From the NCBI GenBank assembly GCA_027604005.1, contig JADGJT010000536.1, positions 1 to 12,786 on the forward strand: 12,786 bases of DNA. The letters run 5' to 3'. The notes beneath the pieces were generated by a model that was not told where the DNA came from, searched no databases, and saw only the letters and a list, made by a program, of their open reading frames with translations. Positions 1-9,169 of the stretch are shown here, in pieces (positions within the stretch are counted from its first letter, which is position 1; every line of letters starts with the position of its first letter). Origin of the DNA: Dinochytrium kinnereticum (Eukaryota > Chytridiomycota > Chytridiomycetes > Chytridiales > Chytridiaceae). The position numbers were made by a program, and so were the translations under genes.

Positions 1-1
1 C

Positions 2-19
2 TTTTTTTTTTTTTTTTTT
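2..19 (+). repeat. Homopolymer, 18 T
   Basis: An uninterrupted run of 18 T lies at the window edge, at the head of a pyrimidine-rich stretch. Such a tract is prone to length polymorphism and to assembly error. Confidence 0.9.
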
Positions 20-321
20 GTTCTTTTTTCTTTCCTTGTCGCATCCATTCATCGTCTTGAGGATTCATCATACATACATACACATATATTTTCTTTACAA
101 TTTTGGGTTTGATTCAAAGCATCACTCTTTTTTCACTTTCACCTTTCCATCCCGCATACCCACCCCATTTATTTTCTTTGTCCATCTCTGCCTATCTCTC
201 CCTCTCTTCCTCTTGCTCTCCTTTTTTCGTAAGTGTGTGAGTGTAGTTTGTTGCTTGCTTTTTATGTGGGGGAGCAGGCGGTTTGGTTGGTTCATGTGCG
301 TGTCCGATTTTTTATCTTTGG

Positions 322-352
322 GTTTTGTTTTTCTTTTTCTTTTTCTTTTTTT
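322..352 (+). repeat. T5C / T5G-type short tandem repeat
   Basis: The + strand reads as imperfect tandem TTTTTC units flanked by TTTTG. It lies 24 bases before a related T5G array, so both probably belong to one degenerating microsatellite block. No coding frame is implied. Confidence 0.75.
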
Positions 353-375
353 GGGGTCGATGTCTTGGATGCAGA

Positions 376-432
376 TTGTTGTTGTTGTTTTTGTTTTTGT
401 TTTTGTTTTTGTTGTTGTTGTTGTTGTTGTTG
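376..432 (+). repeat. Compound (TTG)n-(TTTTTG)n-(TTG)n microsatellite
   Basis: A block of TTG units is followed by four hexamer-length TTTTTG units and then about seven more TTG units, giving a near-symmetric arrangement about its centre. Read in different frames it would give poly-Val, poly-Cys or, on the other strand, poly-Gln or poly-Asn, but no frame is linked to a recognisable protein. It is best read as non-coding simple sequence. Confidence 0.85.
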
Positions 433-660
433 TGAAAAAATGTAAAGAAGGATTTTGGGGCATGTTGTTGTATAATAATACTGATGGATGAGGAGTGTAT
501 ACCCCCCCTTATTTTGACATTCACACCACTCCAAATCCCTGATGTGAGGCATTGTGCGATGCACGGCACGCACACCATGAGTTTTCAGGAGATATCCCGT
601 CTGCCAACGCGCTTTGAACGCATTGTTTTGAACTTTGGCGACTTTGCACGCTCATCAACC

Positions 661-692
661 TCTCTCTCGCTCTCTCTGTCTCTCTCTCTGTC
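661..692 (+). repeat. (CT)n microsatellite
   Basis: Imperfect CT dinucleotide repeat with occasional G interruptions over about 32 bases. It is typical of pyrimidine-rich fungal upstream sequence. Confidence 0.8.
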
Positions 693-754
693 TTGTCCCT
701 CAACCGTGTTCAACACGAAACGTGTGTGTGTAAAATAATGCAGGTTCAGTTGGA

Positions 755-778
755 TTTTTTTTTTTTTGTTTTTTTTTT
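755..778 (+). repeat. Paired T runs (13 T, G, 10 T)
   Basis: Two T homopolymers are separated by a single G. They form part of the T-rich domain that ends near 850. Confidence 0.85.
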
Positions 779-1002
779 GTGGTTTGCTTTTCTTTTTCTT
801 TGCCCTCTTCAGTTGTTGTAGGGGTGGGCAGAGGCTTTGTAAAGCAACCGATTATTTGAAATTGTTGACCTCATTTCGAGAGTGACAAGTTTGGAGGATG
901 TTGAAAAATACGACGATAAATATATACTTTATAGCTACAACAACCACACTCTCAAACGACAAAAGCAAGAGAGAGAACAAGGCAATAAATCCATCACACA
1001 CA

Positions 1003-1110
1003 GGAAGAAGAAGAAGAAAAAAAAACAACAAACCATCCATCAATACCTCAAAGAACCACAAAACAGAAAAGAAGAAAGAACAAGAAGAAGAAGGAGAAGA
1101 AGGATCAACC
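1003..1110 (+). repeat. GAA/AAG-rich polypurine tract
   Basis: Two purine-rich blocks made mostly of AAG/GAA trinucleotides (about 1003-1025 and 1068-1110) are separated by an A/C-rich spacer. With the T-rich domain upstream, this marks an abrupt strand-composition flip near 860-960. Long purine tracts of this sort can adopt triplex structures, which is general knowledge and not something shown here. Confidence 0.75.
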
Positions 1111-2202
1111 AAAAAAGATAATGACCAACCCTACATTTATGATCAAGCACATCCTCCCACCCCCCGCTCCCCGAAAAAAAAAACAACAACAAAACTACCT
1201 AGAGATGAAAACCCACCCTCCAAATAATAAAAAACAGCCCCTCTTCCCATTCATTCTCATAAGCTGTACACCGCCATCAGCTTCTTCTCTCCTTTGCCCT
1301 TTGCCCAACTGGCTTCCTCGCAGATACAGGCCTTCATGAGAGCCCCAGACTTCTTGTCCCCTTTTGCCTAACCCTAATCTTGTGCTCTTTTGCCCTTTTC
1401 TGCAGCAGACCTCCTTTTCTTACAGGCATTCATTCCTAGGTGCTGCTTTGTCGCAATAGGAATTCGTTGGTGGCTGATCCCACTGTTTGAAAGAGGTGTC
1501 CTTTTTTTCTCCTGACGATCCTTTGGAGACTCGACCTTTGATTTGATGACGAGATTTGCATTCCGTCTTACTCTTCATGTCTATGAGTCTTACTTGGCCT
1601 GCCGCGGCACTCTTTCCTTTGTTGGCGTGCCGACTTTGACGTCTCTTTGGATTTCGTGGCGGCTTGCCGGAACGATGTTCTTGGATATCACGATCGTAAC
1701 GTCTTCAAAGCGCATCCATTGCACATCTCATTTTATCCTTTCAAACACTGCCTTTGGTTAAAACATCGCTGTGATTGGTGAAGGCCACGGTTCGGCGTCC
1801 TTTGGTTAGTCTTTTGTCCTAAGGGATGCCTTTTTTTTTTGGGGATGGGAGAGGGGGGAAAGGGTATTTGCTGACACTTGGTAGCGTCATGTCTGTTTGC
1901 TGTTGTTAAAATGCTTCATCTTCTTTGCTGAGGTACCTCGGATGTGGACATTCATTATTGGGTGTCATAAGTACTCATGGAAGACACATTTCCAGAGTGT
2001 TACTCAACATTTGTGGAGGACGCGCAGAATCTAGGACGCAGTGTTGACTGTAAAATAATAGTAATAAATGATATTCAATTCGACATTAACTAACCTGTTA
2101 TTTATAATGACAAATGAATGACTGGGTGTGATGAAAGTTTACTTTGCTGCAGCGAGGATCAAACTCTGCGCGCCAGCAAACAAGTAACGAAACTGCAGTT
2201 TA

Positions 2203-3573
2203 ATGCGTGGAATGCTATTGACGGCACGGCTGGTGTTGGGCCTCACCCTGGTTGGGAGCAGCCGCAGCACCTTCTGCCCCACGGACTGGGTCAATCCCCT
2301 GTGGTCACCACCACCCAAGGAGCTGCTGTGCGCTTTGTATCACACGCAAAAGATGGTTGCCAATGACGCCCTCACCCACGCATGGGAGGTCTCCCTCCCC
2401 ACCCGATATGCCGCTGGTGCCCCTCTGCCCCCTTCAACCTACACCAGCGCATCCTCGCTCACCCCTAAGCGCGCAATCTCCTCGCCGGACTCGGGCCGCA
2501 TCGTCCACGTTCAGTTCGTCAACTCTTCGAAGGGAGGATTGAGTTTTCAAAGCTGGAGCGATGGCATCGAGTTCATCTGTCTTCAGGTTTCCTCCGCCGG
2601 TGACGGCGTCTATTCTCTTCGTACTGGTGAGAGGATCTCTCCTGTCGATGGGGAATACTTTTCGACCATGTATGCCACTCTGTCCAGGGGAGCCACCGCG
2701 CCGTATCATGTCTCTGCCAAAATTGGGAGCGCCGCTGATCCGTTCAGGCTGTCGACTTTTGATACCGTCCTGGGTCCCGTCAAGGTCAAGGAATCGCCTG
2801 CCTTCCCGGGCATTTTGGAGCGTTTGGGCGACATCTCTAGGTACGAATACCAGGGTGATGATTTTGAGATCCATGCAGGAGGCAATCGCATCCTCTTTGC
2901 TGCCACCAAGGGTGGGGAGTGGGTCACATTCGCTTGCTATGAGTTTGATGGTCACGCTACAAAGTTCTTGTTTGCAAAGGAATGGGTCGAGCCTAAGCCT
3001 GAGAAGTGGTTCGACAACCGACTGAAGCCGGCGATCCAGGCCAACCAGGACTACTTTGTCATTACTCGATCCACCAGTGGATATGGATTGACCCCTGAGG
3101 AAGCCGCAAAGATCCCTGCGAAACGAATATACGTTCATCGAATGACCGATGGATCCCTTGTTGGATCCATGGAGATTCGAGAGAGGCGACAAGTCACCTT
3201 GACCAAGACCCACCTTTTGCTCTTTTCTGAGCATGGCACCCATGTTTCCTTGTCACTCCACAAGTTGGACGAGAATCTCACCGAGGTTTACAAGGACTTG
3301 AAGGTCACCTTCCCTCAGCGTCCTGAATCTGCTCATCCGGAGGGTGGAGATTACAGCCTTCACTACGCGGGCATGACTATCTCTCCTGACGGCTCCATGA
3401 TCCTGTATAGGCGGGAGCATGATCTTGTGATTGTTGATGTCATCAGTGGAAAGACTCATTTGGTCTCTGTTCCTGGTGACCCGGCTTTTGGAAAGTTGGA
3501 ATGCTTGGTTGTGAAGGAGGTTGACGCTGTGTCTCGCGATCTTGAGTTTGACTTTATTAGGGCTCAGCTGTAG
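2203..3573 (+). CDS. Unrecognised 456-aa protein, possible signal peptide, possible beta-propeller
   Basis: This is one uninterrupted exon of 456 codons ending in TAG. The start at 2203 is the first ATG after an in-frame TAA at 2185-2187, and a second in-frame ATG follows three codons later. The N-terminus (about residues 1-20) has a short basic start and a hydrophobic Leu/Val/Gly core resembling a signal peptide, though no clear cleavage motif is seen. I do not recognise the family. The body is rich in predicted short beta strands, and around residues 387-415 there is an ISPDG-type turn followed by hydrophobic strands, as in WD40-like propeller blades. That is weak evidence. No catalytic motif or other transmembrane segment is evident. 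A TGCAG acceptor-like site ends at 2199, just before the ATG, so an upstream exon cannot be excluded. It is GC-richer than its flanks, as expected of a real gene. Confidence 0.75.
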   Translation: MRGMLLTARLVLGLTLVGSSRSTFCPTDWVNPLWSPPPKELLCALYHTQKMVANDALTHAWEVSLPTRYAAGAPLPPSTYTSASSLTPKRAISSPDSGRIVHVQFVNSSKGGLSFQSWSDGIEFICLQVSSAGDGVYSLRTGERISPVDGEYFSTMYATLSRGATAPYHVSAKIGSAADPFRLSTFDTVLGPVKVKESPAFPGILERLGDISRYEYQGDDFEIHAGGNRILFAATKGGEWVTFACYEFDGHATKFLFAKEWVEPKPEKWFDNRLKPAIQANQDYFVITRSTSGYGLTPEEAAKIPAKRIYVHRMTDGSLVGSMEIRERRQVTLTKTHLLLFSEHGTHVSLSLHKLDENLTEVYKDLKVTFPQRPESAHPEGGDYSLHYAGMTISPDGSMILYRREHDLVIVDVISGKTHLVSVPGDPAFGKLECLVVKEVDAVSRDLEFDFIRAQL

Positions 3574-3762
3574 ATGTCACCTTTTGATTGTTTTTCTTGT
3601 TGTTTCCTTCTCTCTCATTTGTTGGCGATTACGTTGCTTTTGGAGACTAACTTTTTTGCCTCATCGCGTTTTTTCCCTTGTTTTCTATTACCCCTCAACT
3701 GCGTGCCTTGCCTGCCTCCCTGCCGTGTTTGGAAGTGAATGCTCTCCTTTGCCTGAATTTTG

Positions 3763-3768
3763 AATAAA
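3763..3768 (+). terminator. Polyadenylation signal for the 2203-3573 gene
   Basis: A canonical AATAAA lies 190 bases after the stop codon, preceded by a T-rich stretch. This is appropriate spacing for the 3' end of the upstream gene. Confidence 0.65.
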
Positions 3769-5056
3769 GTATATTGATGAATTCTACCATTTCTTTTCTC
3801 ACTTGGTTGTACGTGGAATTACTCTACGTGAAGGAGATGACGGGTCAGGTTTGGTAGGCCATTTTCTGACTCCAGTTTACTTCAATTATTGTTAATTTCC
3901 AGTAGTCCGTGATTAAGGAGCTTGTCCAATTAATGATACAGCAGCTGGCAAGGGCTTACAAAGCTGCCTTTGTGAATGCCAGAGAGACTTTTCACTTCAG
4001 GATACGCAACGCAGAAAACTTTGTGCATGACACTTATTTATCATTGCTTCTGTACCGACGCGGTGTTAAGCAGGCTCGCAATGGTCACACTGAGAAGGCC
4101 GAATCCACTCCTCGTCATGCTTTTGACGAGTCTTAAAATTTTTGAGCTAGTCACTTAAATTCCAAACATCTCCTTCCCCTCCATTCATTATTCCCTCTCC
4201 CACGCCCCTCCATCCATCCTCACGACTCCCTCCCCTCACCAAACAACCCGCATCCTTTGAATATCCTCAACCTACATTCCGTTGGTCACTCTGTTCGACC
4301 GTCATTTATTCGACCCATTCTCTTCCTTGCATTTCATATTCAGCGATACCTTTCGTCTTCCTCACAGTCTTCATTTCAATCTCTTACCTTTGTTATTCAT
4401 ATCTGGAAAGCTTTTTATTCCCGATTAATCTACTTGTCTGGTGGACCATATCCAAGCTTCAGTCCTCTGGCAGTCGTCTTGGTTTCTTTTGGGAGAGATT
4501 TTTGACAGGCGCCACCGAGTTGAACGGTCGCGATTTGTGAGCATTCGTGTGTTGTCTTGAGTTTGCCTGGTTGCTACCAGTATTTTTGTGTGGCTTGGCT
4601 GGTAATTCGACTTAACCATAGCTTCTGCTTTTGTTCTTTCGTTATTTTTGTCAACTTCCTACTTGTTTGAAACGAGTTGGGATTGTGTATATCTTGTTTT
4701 CCCATTGTCTGCTTTTTCCTTGGGGTGTTAAGTTTTTTATATCTCTGATTTTCCTTGAGATTTGTGTGGGTTTTTTATATTTTTTAGAGCTTCATAGTCC
4801 TCTACATTTCTTCTAATCACTATTTACCGGCCTCCTTCCGCCTTCTCTCTCCGTTCCTGGCTTTGATGCTTGGTCTCATATTCTTCTTTTAACTTATTGG
4901 ACTTGTTGTCTTCCCTTCCAATTTCTTTGAAACTTGCATTTCCTTCTATCCCTTAATTTTTTTCTGCTCTGTTCCTTCAGCCTTTTTTTGTCTGAAAGAG
5001 AATTTGTTGTTGTGCATTATTCCGCCCATTTCCACCTGAAGGAATCTCAAGAAGCT
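3769..5056. other. Intergenic region with long pyrimidine-rich leader before STRAP
   Basis: About 3769-4140 is of mixed composition and holds no convincing gene. A short frame there (about 3909-4136) lacks family features. From about 4150 to the STRAP ATG at 5057 the + strand is dominated by T and C, with many TTTTC and CCTCC blocks. CT-rich tracts just upstream of start codons are common in fungal promoters and 5' leaders. Here the tract is unusually long, about 900 bases. I see no clear TATA box close to the gene. Confidence 0.5.
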
Positions 5057-6446
5057 ATGGCTCAGAACGGCTGGGGTGCCCCTGGAATGGATGCTACCGC
5101 CTCAACGGAGAGTTCCGGGTCAGCCAGACAAGTCCCGTTGACTTGCATCGGTCATACTCGGCCCGTAGTGGATCTTTGCTTTTCTTCCTTCACTCACACG
5201 GGCGATTTTTTCTTTATTTCGGCTTGCAAAGGTGAGGTTGAATGCTTTTTGGAGTGCGTGAGACTTTAGTGCGTCGTTTCTGATTGTTCTTTCTTTCCAT
5301 GTCTTTTTTTTTGATGATATAGATTCGATACCCATTTTGCGGAAAGGGAGCACTGGGGATTGGGTGGGTAGTTTTCAGGGCCATAAGGGTGCTGTCTGGA
5401 GTGCGAGATTGACTCGAGATGCTGCTTTATCCGTCACTGGATCTGCGGATTTCACTGGTGTGTTCTCATGAATTGTTATACCTAGCGTTCGCCTCATTTC
5501 TGGTCAAATAACCTGCTTTTGATACCGATAGCAAAAGTGTGGAATAATGTGACGGGAACGGCTGTCGTCACGTTTGATCATTCCCACGTGGTGCGTGTAG
5601 TGGACGTCTCGGATGACGGGCGTTATGTTTTGACGGGAGGTCTGGAGAAAAAGATTAGGGTTTTTGATCTTCAGGGAAATCCGCAAACCACACCTATCAG
5701 AACGTTAGAAGGAAATAGTAGTGGTGTGAAGGCTGCGTTGTTGGATTCTGTTCATGGGTGAGCTTGGGTCCTAATAACTTTTATGTGTATTCTAATCGCG
5801 TTACTTTGAAGACTTGTATTTAACGGTGATGGGAAGGAGCTTCGCGTTTGGGACCTTCGCCAGTCTTCACAAGTCAGCAGTAGAATGTTTGACAGCGAAT
5901 TGACGAGTCTAAGATTCTCGTGGGACCGAAAGTTTATCATCTGCACAGCCGGAAAGAAGGTCTTATTCTATGACGCGATCAGGTATCTCAAAGTCCCTTG
6001 TCGCTTTCCTCCTTTTTGCATCAATCCTCCTATGTTTCTTACCTTTTCTCGTCTCTTTTTTAAAAGTGCGGCGCTCGTTAAGTCATTTGATACCACGATT
6101 GAAGTGTCCTCTGCCTCCCTCCACCCCACGGGCTCTCGCTTTGTCGTTGGTGGGAGCTCTGATCTTTGGGTTCGCGTTTACGATTTTGCCACGGGAGCCG
6201 AGACTGAGGTTTACCGTGGCCATCATGGGCCTATTCACTGCGTTAGCTATAGCCCGGATGGTCAGCTCTATGCTACCGGATCTGAAGATGGGACTGTGCG
6301 GTATGTTTTACGTGCTTTTTTATTCGTGTGGCTGGAGTTTGATAGTTTTTTGTTTTTTCTGATCATTCCTTTTGCGGTTTTCTTCTTTGCCTTTTTCTAA
6401 TAGGTTGTGGCAAACTTTCCCTGGGACTTCCTACGGGCTGTGGTAG
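5057..6446 (+). CDS. STRAP: STRAP-type WD40 repeat protein, six exons
   Basis: Exons are 5057-5231, 5323-5457, 5532-5757, 5812-5982, 6067-6300 and 6404-6446. All junctions are GT-AG and the joined frame encodes 327 residues. Seven WD40-like blades can be followed. The best are blade 2 (about 77-108, QGHKGAVW to AKVWN), blade 3 (ending KKIRVFDL), blade 4 (ending LRVWDL, 189-194) and blade 7 (about 281-317, [16 protein letters not shown] to SEDGTVRLWQ). The C-terminal YGLW directly before the stop matches the end of the propeller in serine-threonine kinase receptor-associated protein. The longer acidic tail of animal STRAP is absent. Animal STRAP/UNRIP joins the SMN complex in snRNP assembly and modulates TGF-beta signalling. 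In a fungus only an RNA-protein assembly or scaffold role seems plausible, and that is inferred. Introns are 91, 74, 54, 84 and 103 nt; the 54-nt one has a CTAAT-like branch site. Confidence 0.93.
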
Positions 6447-7080
6447 GTTCTTTTCAGTTTTCTCTTATTGGTCTCTGTCTGTGTATTCTTGCAGCCTTCT
6501 TATGTTTTCCTTCAGGCAACAGTAAGTTGGAAGGCCCGAAAAGACTTGCCTGTGGTCTTGTCGGGCTCAGCACCCAGATAGTTCAAACTATTATCATGCA
6601 TACTCTACCCGAAATCCTCCTCACACACGCACCGATACGGACATTAAACGGCCTAGAGAAGACAAGGGGTTATCGTTTTGATTCGCTTCTGTGGTTGGAA
6701 TTGGGAGTTGAATCGTGGGGGAGGGCTGGGACAGTACATTGTTTTTGCCGTTGAGGGAATAAATGAGCGTTGGGTCCTATTCTTAATGTTAGCTTGAAGG
6801 TTGATTCTGATTCTGTCGTGTATACGGTTGGTGGGGCATGTTGGGTGGAGCAGCAAATTCTTCTAGAAAAATCACGAAAGATTCTGTCCTTGCGGCTTTA
6901 AACCGATAAGATTACCCGAGTCAAGCACGTCCGAGCCGCCCTCTTCACCTCACGGCTTCGAACTCATAGATAGAGAGGAGGCATCCAACGGACTCCTCCC
7001 ACCTCCTTCATTAACATCATCGTTGTGGAGTCGCCATACATCCCGCATCTTCAGAAAGCTCTCCACCACCAGCAGCGGCA
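6447..7080. other. Intergenic region between STRAP and the 7081 gene
   Basis: This 634-bp stretch holds the STRAP 3' untranslated sequence, an AATAAA at 6758-6763 and the upstream region of the next gene. No further exon with family similarity is visible. In-frame stops at 6967-6969 and 7012-7014 close the frame before the ATG at 7081. Confidence 0.55.
6758..6763 (+). terminator. Candidate polyadenylation signal for STRAP
   Basis: AATAAA lies about 312 bases downstream of the STRAP stop and is the first exact match after it. If used, it gives a 3' UTR of roughly 330 bases. Confidence 0.5.
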
Positions 7081-8061
7081 ATGTCCTCGCCTGCAGCGGT
7101 CTCACCGAACCACTGGCAGCAGCAACTTTCAAGCTCTCCACTCCACCACCCTCATTACTCGCCGACCTTAACACCCTCTCGCAAACGGAGATTCGATACC
7201 GAGCGACATGGGGAAGGGGATGACTCATCTTCGGTTGGAGCCTCGGATTGGGCGTACCTCTCCCCCAAACGTCAATGCACGGGATCCTCTCCTTTTACGT
7301 TTGCCCCATCGACGACGCCTGGAGGCGTGAGGCAGTTTTCTGACAACCTCTTTGCGTTGGGGAGTGGGTCGCCAGCGTTTTCTCGGGGTGCGATTGCGAA
7401 ACAGCAGCAACAGGCTTCGTCTTTGATTGGCACGCCGACGCGGCAGCATGATTCCAGAGCTTCTCATGCATCCTCAAGTCGGAAGCGACGGACTGTGGAC
7501 ATGGACGAATCGGAGGATGTGGAGCTTGGTGGAAGTGGTTATCTGAAGCGACCTCGGAAAGAGGATGGGGACACAACCGGGTTGCTTGGTGTGTTTAATG
7601 ATTCCTCTGCTTCAGAGGCGGTGGAGGACGCTATTGATATCACGAATGAATTGCATCATGTGCTGCTTGATTCCAAGACGGGCGCGCTCATTCCTTTCAA
7701 TGCTAAAAACTCGCGTGGAAAGGAAGGAGAGGGGGAGGATAAGTCGTCTAGCTTTGATGAGGTTGCGCAGGTCGCAAATGGTGGGATGAGACTGTCAGAT
7801 GTGATTAGGAATTCGTTCGATGTGAGTGATTTTGCTTGCTCATCGCCAGGGTTAAGGTCGGGGCTTCCCCCTTCGTTGGTTTATCCTGATAGGAGGGGTC
7901 AGGTTGTGCTTTGGAAGCCGGGGCAGTGGAAGGTGGATGCTGGTGCTGGAGGGGATGAAGAAGAGCGTGGGAATGAGGTGGAGGATGCGGGGAATCGGAT
8001 TGTTGAGGTTGGTGAGGGTGAGTTTATCCCGACAGAGATGGATATGATGGATATGGATTGA
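7081..8061 (+). CDS. Unrecognised 326-aa Ser-rich protein with basic patches, probably nuclear
   Basis: Single exon of 326 codons. The ATG at 7081 is the first after an in-frame TAA at 7012-7014. I do not recognise the family. The N-terminal half is low complexity, rich in Ser, Pro, Gln and Gly, with many SP/TP dipeptides. There are four short basic patches: SRKRR (33-37), SPKR (61-64), SRKRR (133-137) and LKRPRK (155-160). The two SRKRR patches and LKRPRK resemble monopartite nuclear localisation signals. From about residue 175 it looks more ordered, including an acidic helix-like stretch, HHVLLDSKTGALIPFN (192-207) and a YPDRRGQVVLWKPGQW block near 265-285. The C-terminus is acidic and ends in repeated Met-Asp. 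Together these suggest a nuclear regulatory or chromatin-linked protein, but that is inference from composition only. No zinc finger, homeodomain or catalytic motif is visible. It converges on the acetyltransferase gene downstream. Confidence 0.78.
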   Translation: MSSPAAVSPNHWQQQLSSSPLHHPHYSPTLTPSRKRRFDTERHGEGDDSSSVGASDWAYLSPKRQCTGSSPFTFAPSTTPGGVRQFSDNLFALGSGSPAFSRGAIAKQQQQASSLIGTPTRQHDSRASHASSSRKRRTVDMDESEDVELGGSGYLKRPRKEDGDTTGLLGVFNDSSASEAVEDAIDITNELHHVLLDSKTGALIPFNAKNSRGKEGEGEDKSSSFDEVAQVANGGMRLSDVIRNSFDVSDFACSSPGLRSGLPPSLVYPDRRGQVVLWKPGQWKVDAGAGGDEEERGNEVEDAGNRIVEVGEGEFIPTEMDMMDMD

Positions 8062-8244
8062 GGGGCGTATGAAACTTTGCTGTCTTAACGGTTGTTGTTT
8101 TTTTTCATTGCAGTAGCCCATATGCTCTGTTGTATTGTGGTTTTACTTATGAACTTTAACCAATGTATATTTTATTGTTTTTATCCTGTCTATGGTTCTT
8201 GTCATGAGGCATTCTGTTGAGGTTGGCAAATTTGAACCTTGCGC

Positions 8245-8250
8245 AATAAA
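8245..8250 (+). terminator. Polyadenylation signal for the 7081-8061 gene
   Basis: AATAAA on the + strand, about 184 bases after the stop codon at 8059-8061. The expected cleavage point falls almost at the 3' end of the convergent minus-strand gene. Confidence 0.65.
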
Positions 8251-8286
8251 GTGACAAAGAAACAGGATGTCAGGAATCTTCATGTT

Positions 8287-8292
8287 TTTATT
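8287..8292 (-). terminator. Polyadenylation signal for the acetyltransferase gene
   Basis: TTTATT on the + strand reads AATAAA on the minus strand, about 32 bases past the minus-strand stop at 8324-8326. Spacing is short but normal for a compact genome. Confidence 0.65.
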
Positions 8293-8323
8293 CAAGCAGA
8301 GTTTAAGAAAAATATGTATATGC

Positions 8324-9169
8324 TTAGGCAGCAGCCAAAGCTGCAATCTTGTCCTCAGTGAGCCTAAACGGATACCATCCATCATTGATAAACGCGCCAA
8401 TGCTCTTGTAAAACTCGATGGCCGGAGTGTTCCTGATATCATATGCGTTAATGATGACAGTAAACATCATCTTCCGCTCTTTTTACCATGTCAAAGCGGC
8501 CCATTCCATACGTCCGCAGTTCTTGTCCTTTGCGATTCTCGCGAGTTGCTTCAGAAGGGCCTAAATGCCGGTTTGGTGATCAAAAGAATAAAAGAATATG
8601 AGGATTTTGGGCGACACGGGGCTTTCTTTTTCTCTCTACCTTCCCGACACCCTTTCCGCGGACTGTCTCACGTACAAAGAGATCTTCCAAGTATAATCCA
8701 GGCTAATCGACGGAAATAGTTGTTAGCACGTAAAGAATCGTGAAAAGCAAAAAAAAGATAACTAAAAATACTCAAGAGTAATGAGGATCTGAAGACAGAA
8801 ATGAAGCTTCAAAATGGGTATTCTTACCTTTGACAAGAAAGTCGAATAATTGAAAAAGTACAGGGCGAACCCAACGTCTCCGACCCCATCGATCGAAGCA
8901 ATAATCACCTCTGCATAAGGTCTTTCACCAAACAGTGTCTTCTTCAAATCATCCGTGGTCCCAACGTGATCCTTTTCTAGTTTCTCGTAGATGGCCAGCT
9001 CACGGATGAACCCGTGAATGGTTGCTACGTCGGCTTTGGACGGATAGAAAGAAAGCAGCATCAGCATACTAGATGTAGTGAGAGGATAAGATGCATGCCG
9101 AGGAATAAATGCATTTAATCTGGATCATTGTATACCCTCAGTGGCTGGTCTGATTTTAACGTCCGTCAT
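8324..9169 (-). CDS. GNAT family N-acetyltransferase, diamine acetyltransferase type, five exons
   Basis: Exons on the minus strand, in reading order, are 9169-9136, 9033-8828, 8702-8640, 8560-8487 and 8432-8324. Every intron is GT-AG (102, 125, 79 and 54 nt) and the join encodes 161 residues, the usual length for spermidine/diamine acetyltransferases. Visible family features are the N-terminal IRPATEADV strand-helix (6-14), an IRELAIYEKLE helix (21-31), PGLYLEDLFV (81-90), the acetyl-CoA pyrophosphate loop RGKGVGK (95-101), RMEWAALTWN (118-127) and a helix with Tyr134 in the position of the general-acid tyrosine. The predicted reaction is acetyl transfer from acetyl-CoA to a primary amine, with polyamines as the likely but unproven substrate; thialysine-type amines are an alternative. 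It is probably cytosolic, since no signal or membrane segment is seen. The ATG at 9169 is preferred because the IRPATE motif follows it at once. It shares its upstream region with the b561 gene. Confidence 0.92.

Larger units (their letters stand above)
1..2202. other. Non-coding, low-complexity region with no supportable gene
   Basis: No reading frame in this 2.2 kb shows family motifs or a convincing exon chain. The + strand is T- and CT-rich from 1 to about 850, flips to A/G-rich at about 960-1240, then becomes mixed. Open frames here translate to runs of single residues and are by-products of simple repeats. A strong donor-like GTAAGTG at 229 and a polypyrimidine-TGCAG acceptor-like site ending near 1405 could belong to an unannotated leader transcript, but no coding sequence connects to them. 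The last 150 bases contain a CTAAC-like sequence near 2090 and TGCAG sites at about 2152 and 2197, so a leader intron just before the 2203 gene is possible but unproven. Confidence 0.6.

Noticed and set aside
18..578. Several overlapping open frames on both strands
   Set aside because: They translate into runs of Phe, Val, Cys, Gln, Asn or Lys from simple repeats, and no frame has a family motif or exon partner.
852..1339. Lys/Arg-rich and Ser/Phe-rich open frames
   Set aside because: They are products of the GAA/AAG and A/C-rich tracts; composition alone explains them.
1367..1377. Telomere-like CCTAACCCTAA
   Set aside because: There is less than two full units and no tandem array, so it is compatible with chance.
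229..1405. Possible long intron from GTAAGTG to TTTTCTGCAG
   Set aside because: Both signals look good alone, but no coding sequence on either side supports the pairing and the length is far above the other introns here.
1543..1761. 72-codon open frame
   Set aside because: No recognisable motif, no flanking exon and no good start context.
2434..3243. 269-codon open frame on the minus strand
   Set aside because: It lies wholly antisense to the 2203-3573 gene and its translation lacks domain features, so it is a shadow frame.
3909..4136. 75-codon open frame in the intergenic region
   Set aside because: It needs a non-ATG start for its full length, has no family motif and no exon partner. A degraded gene remnant cannot be excluded.
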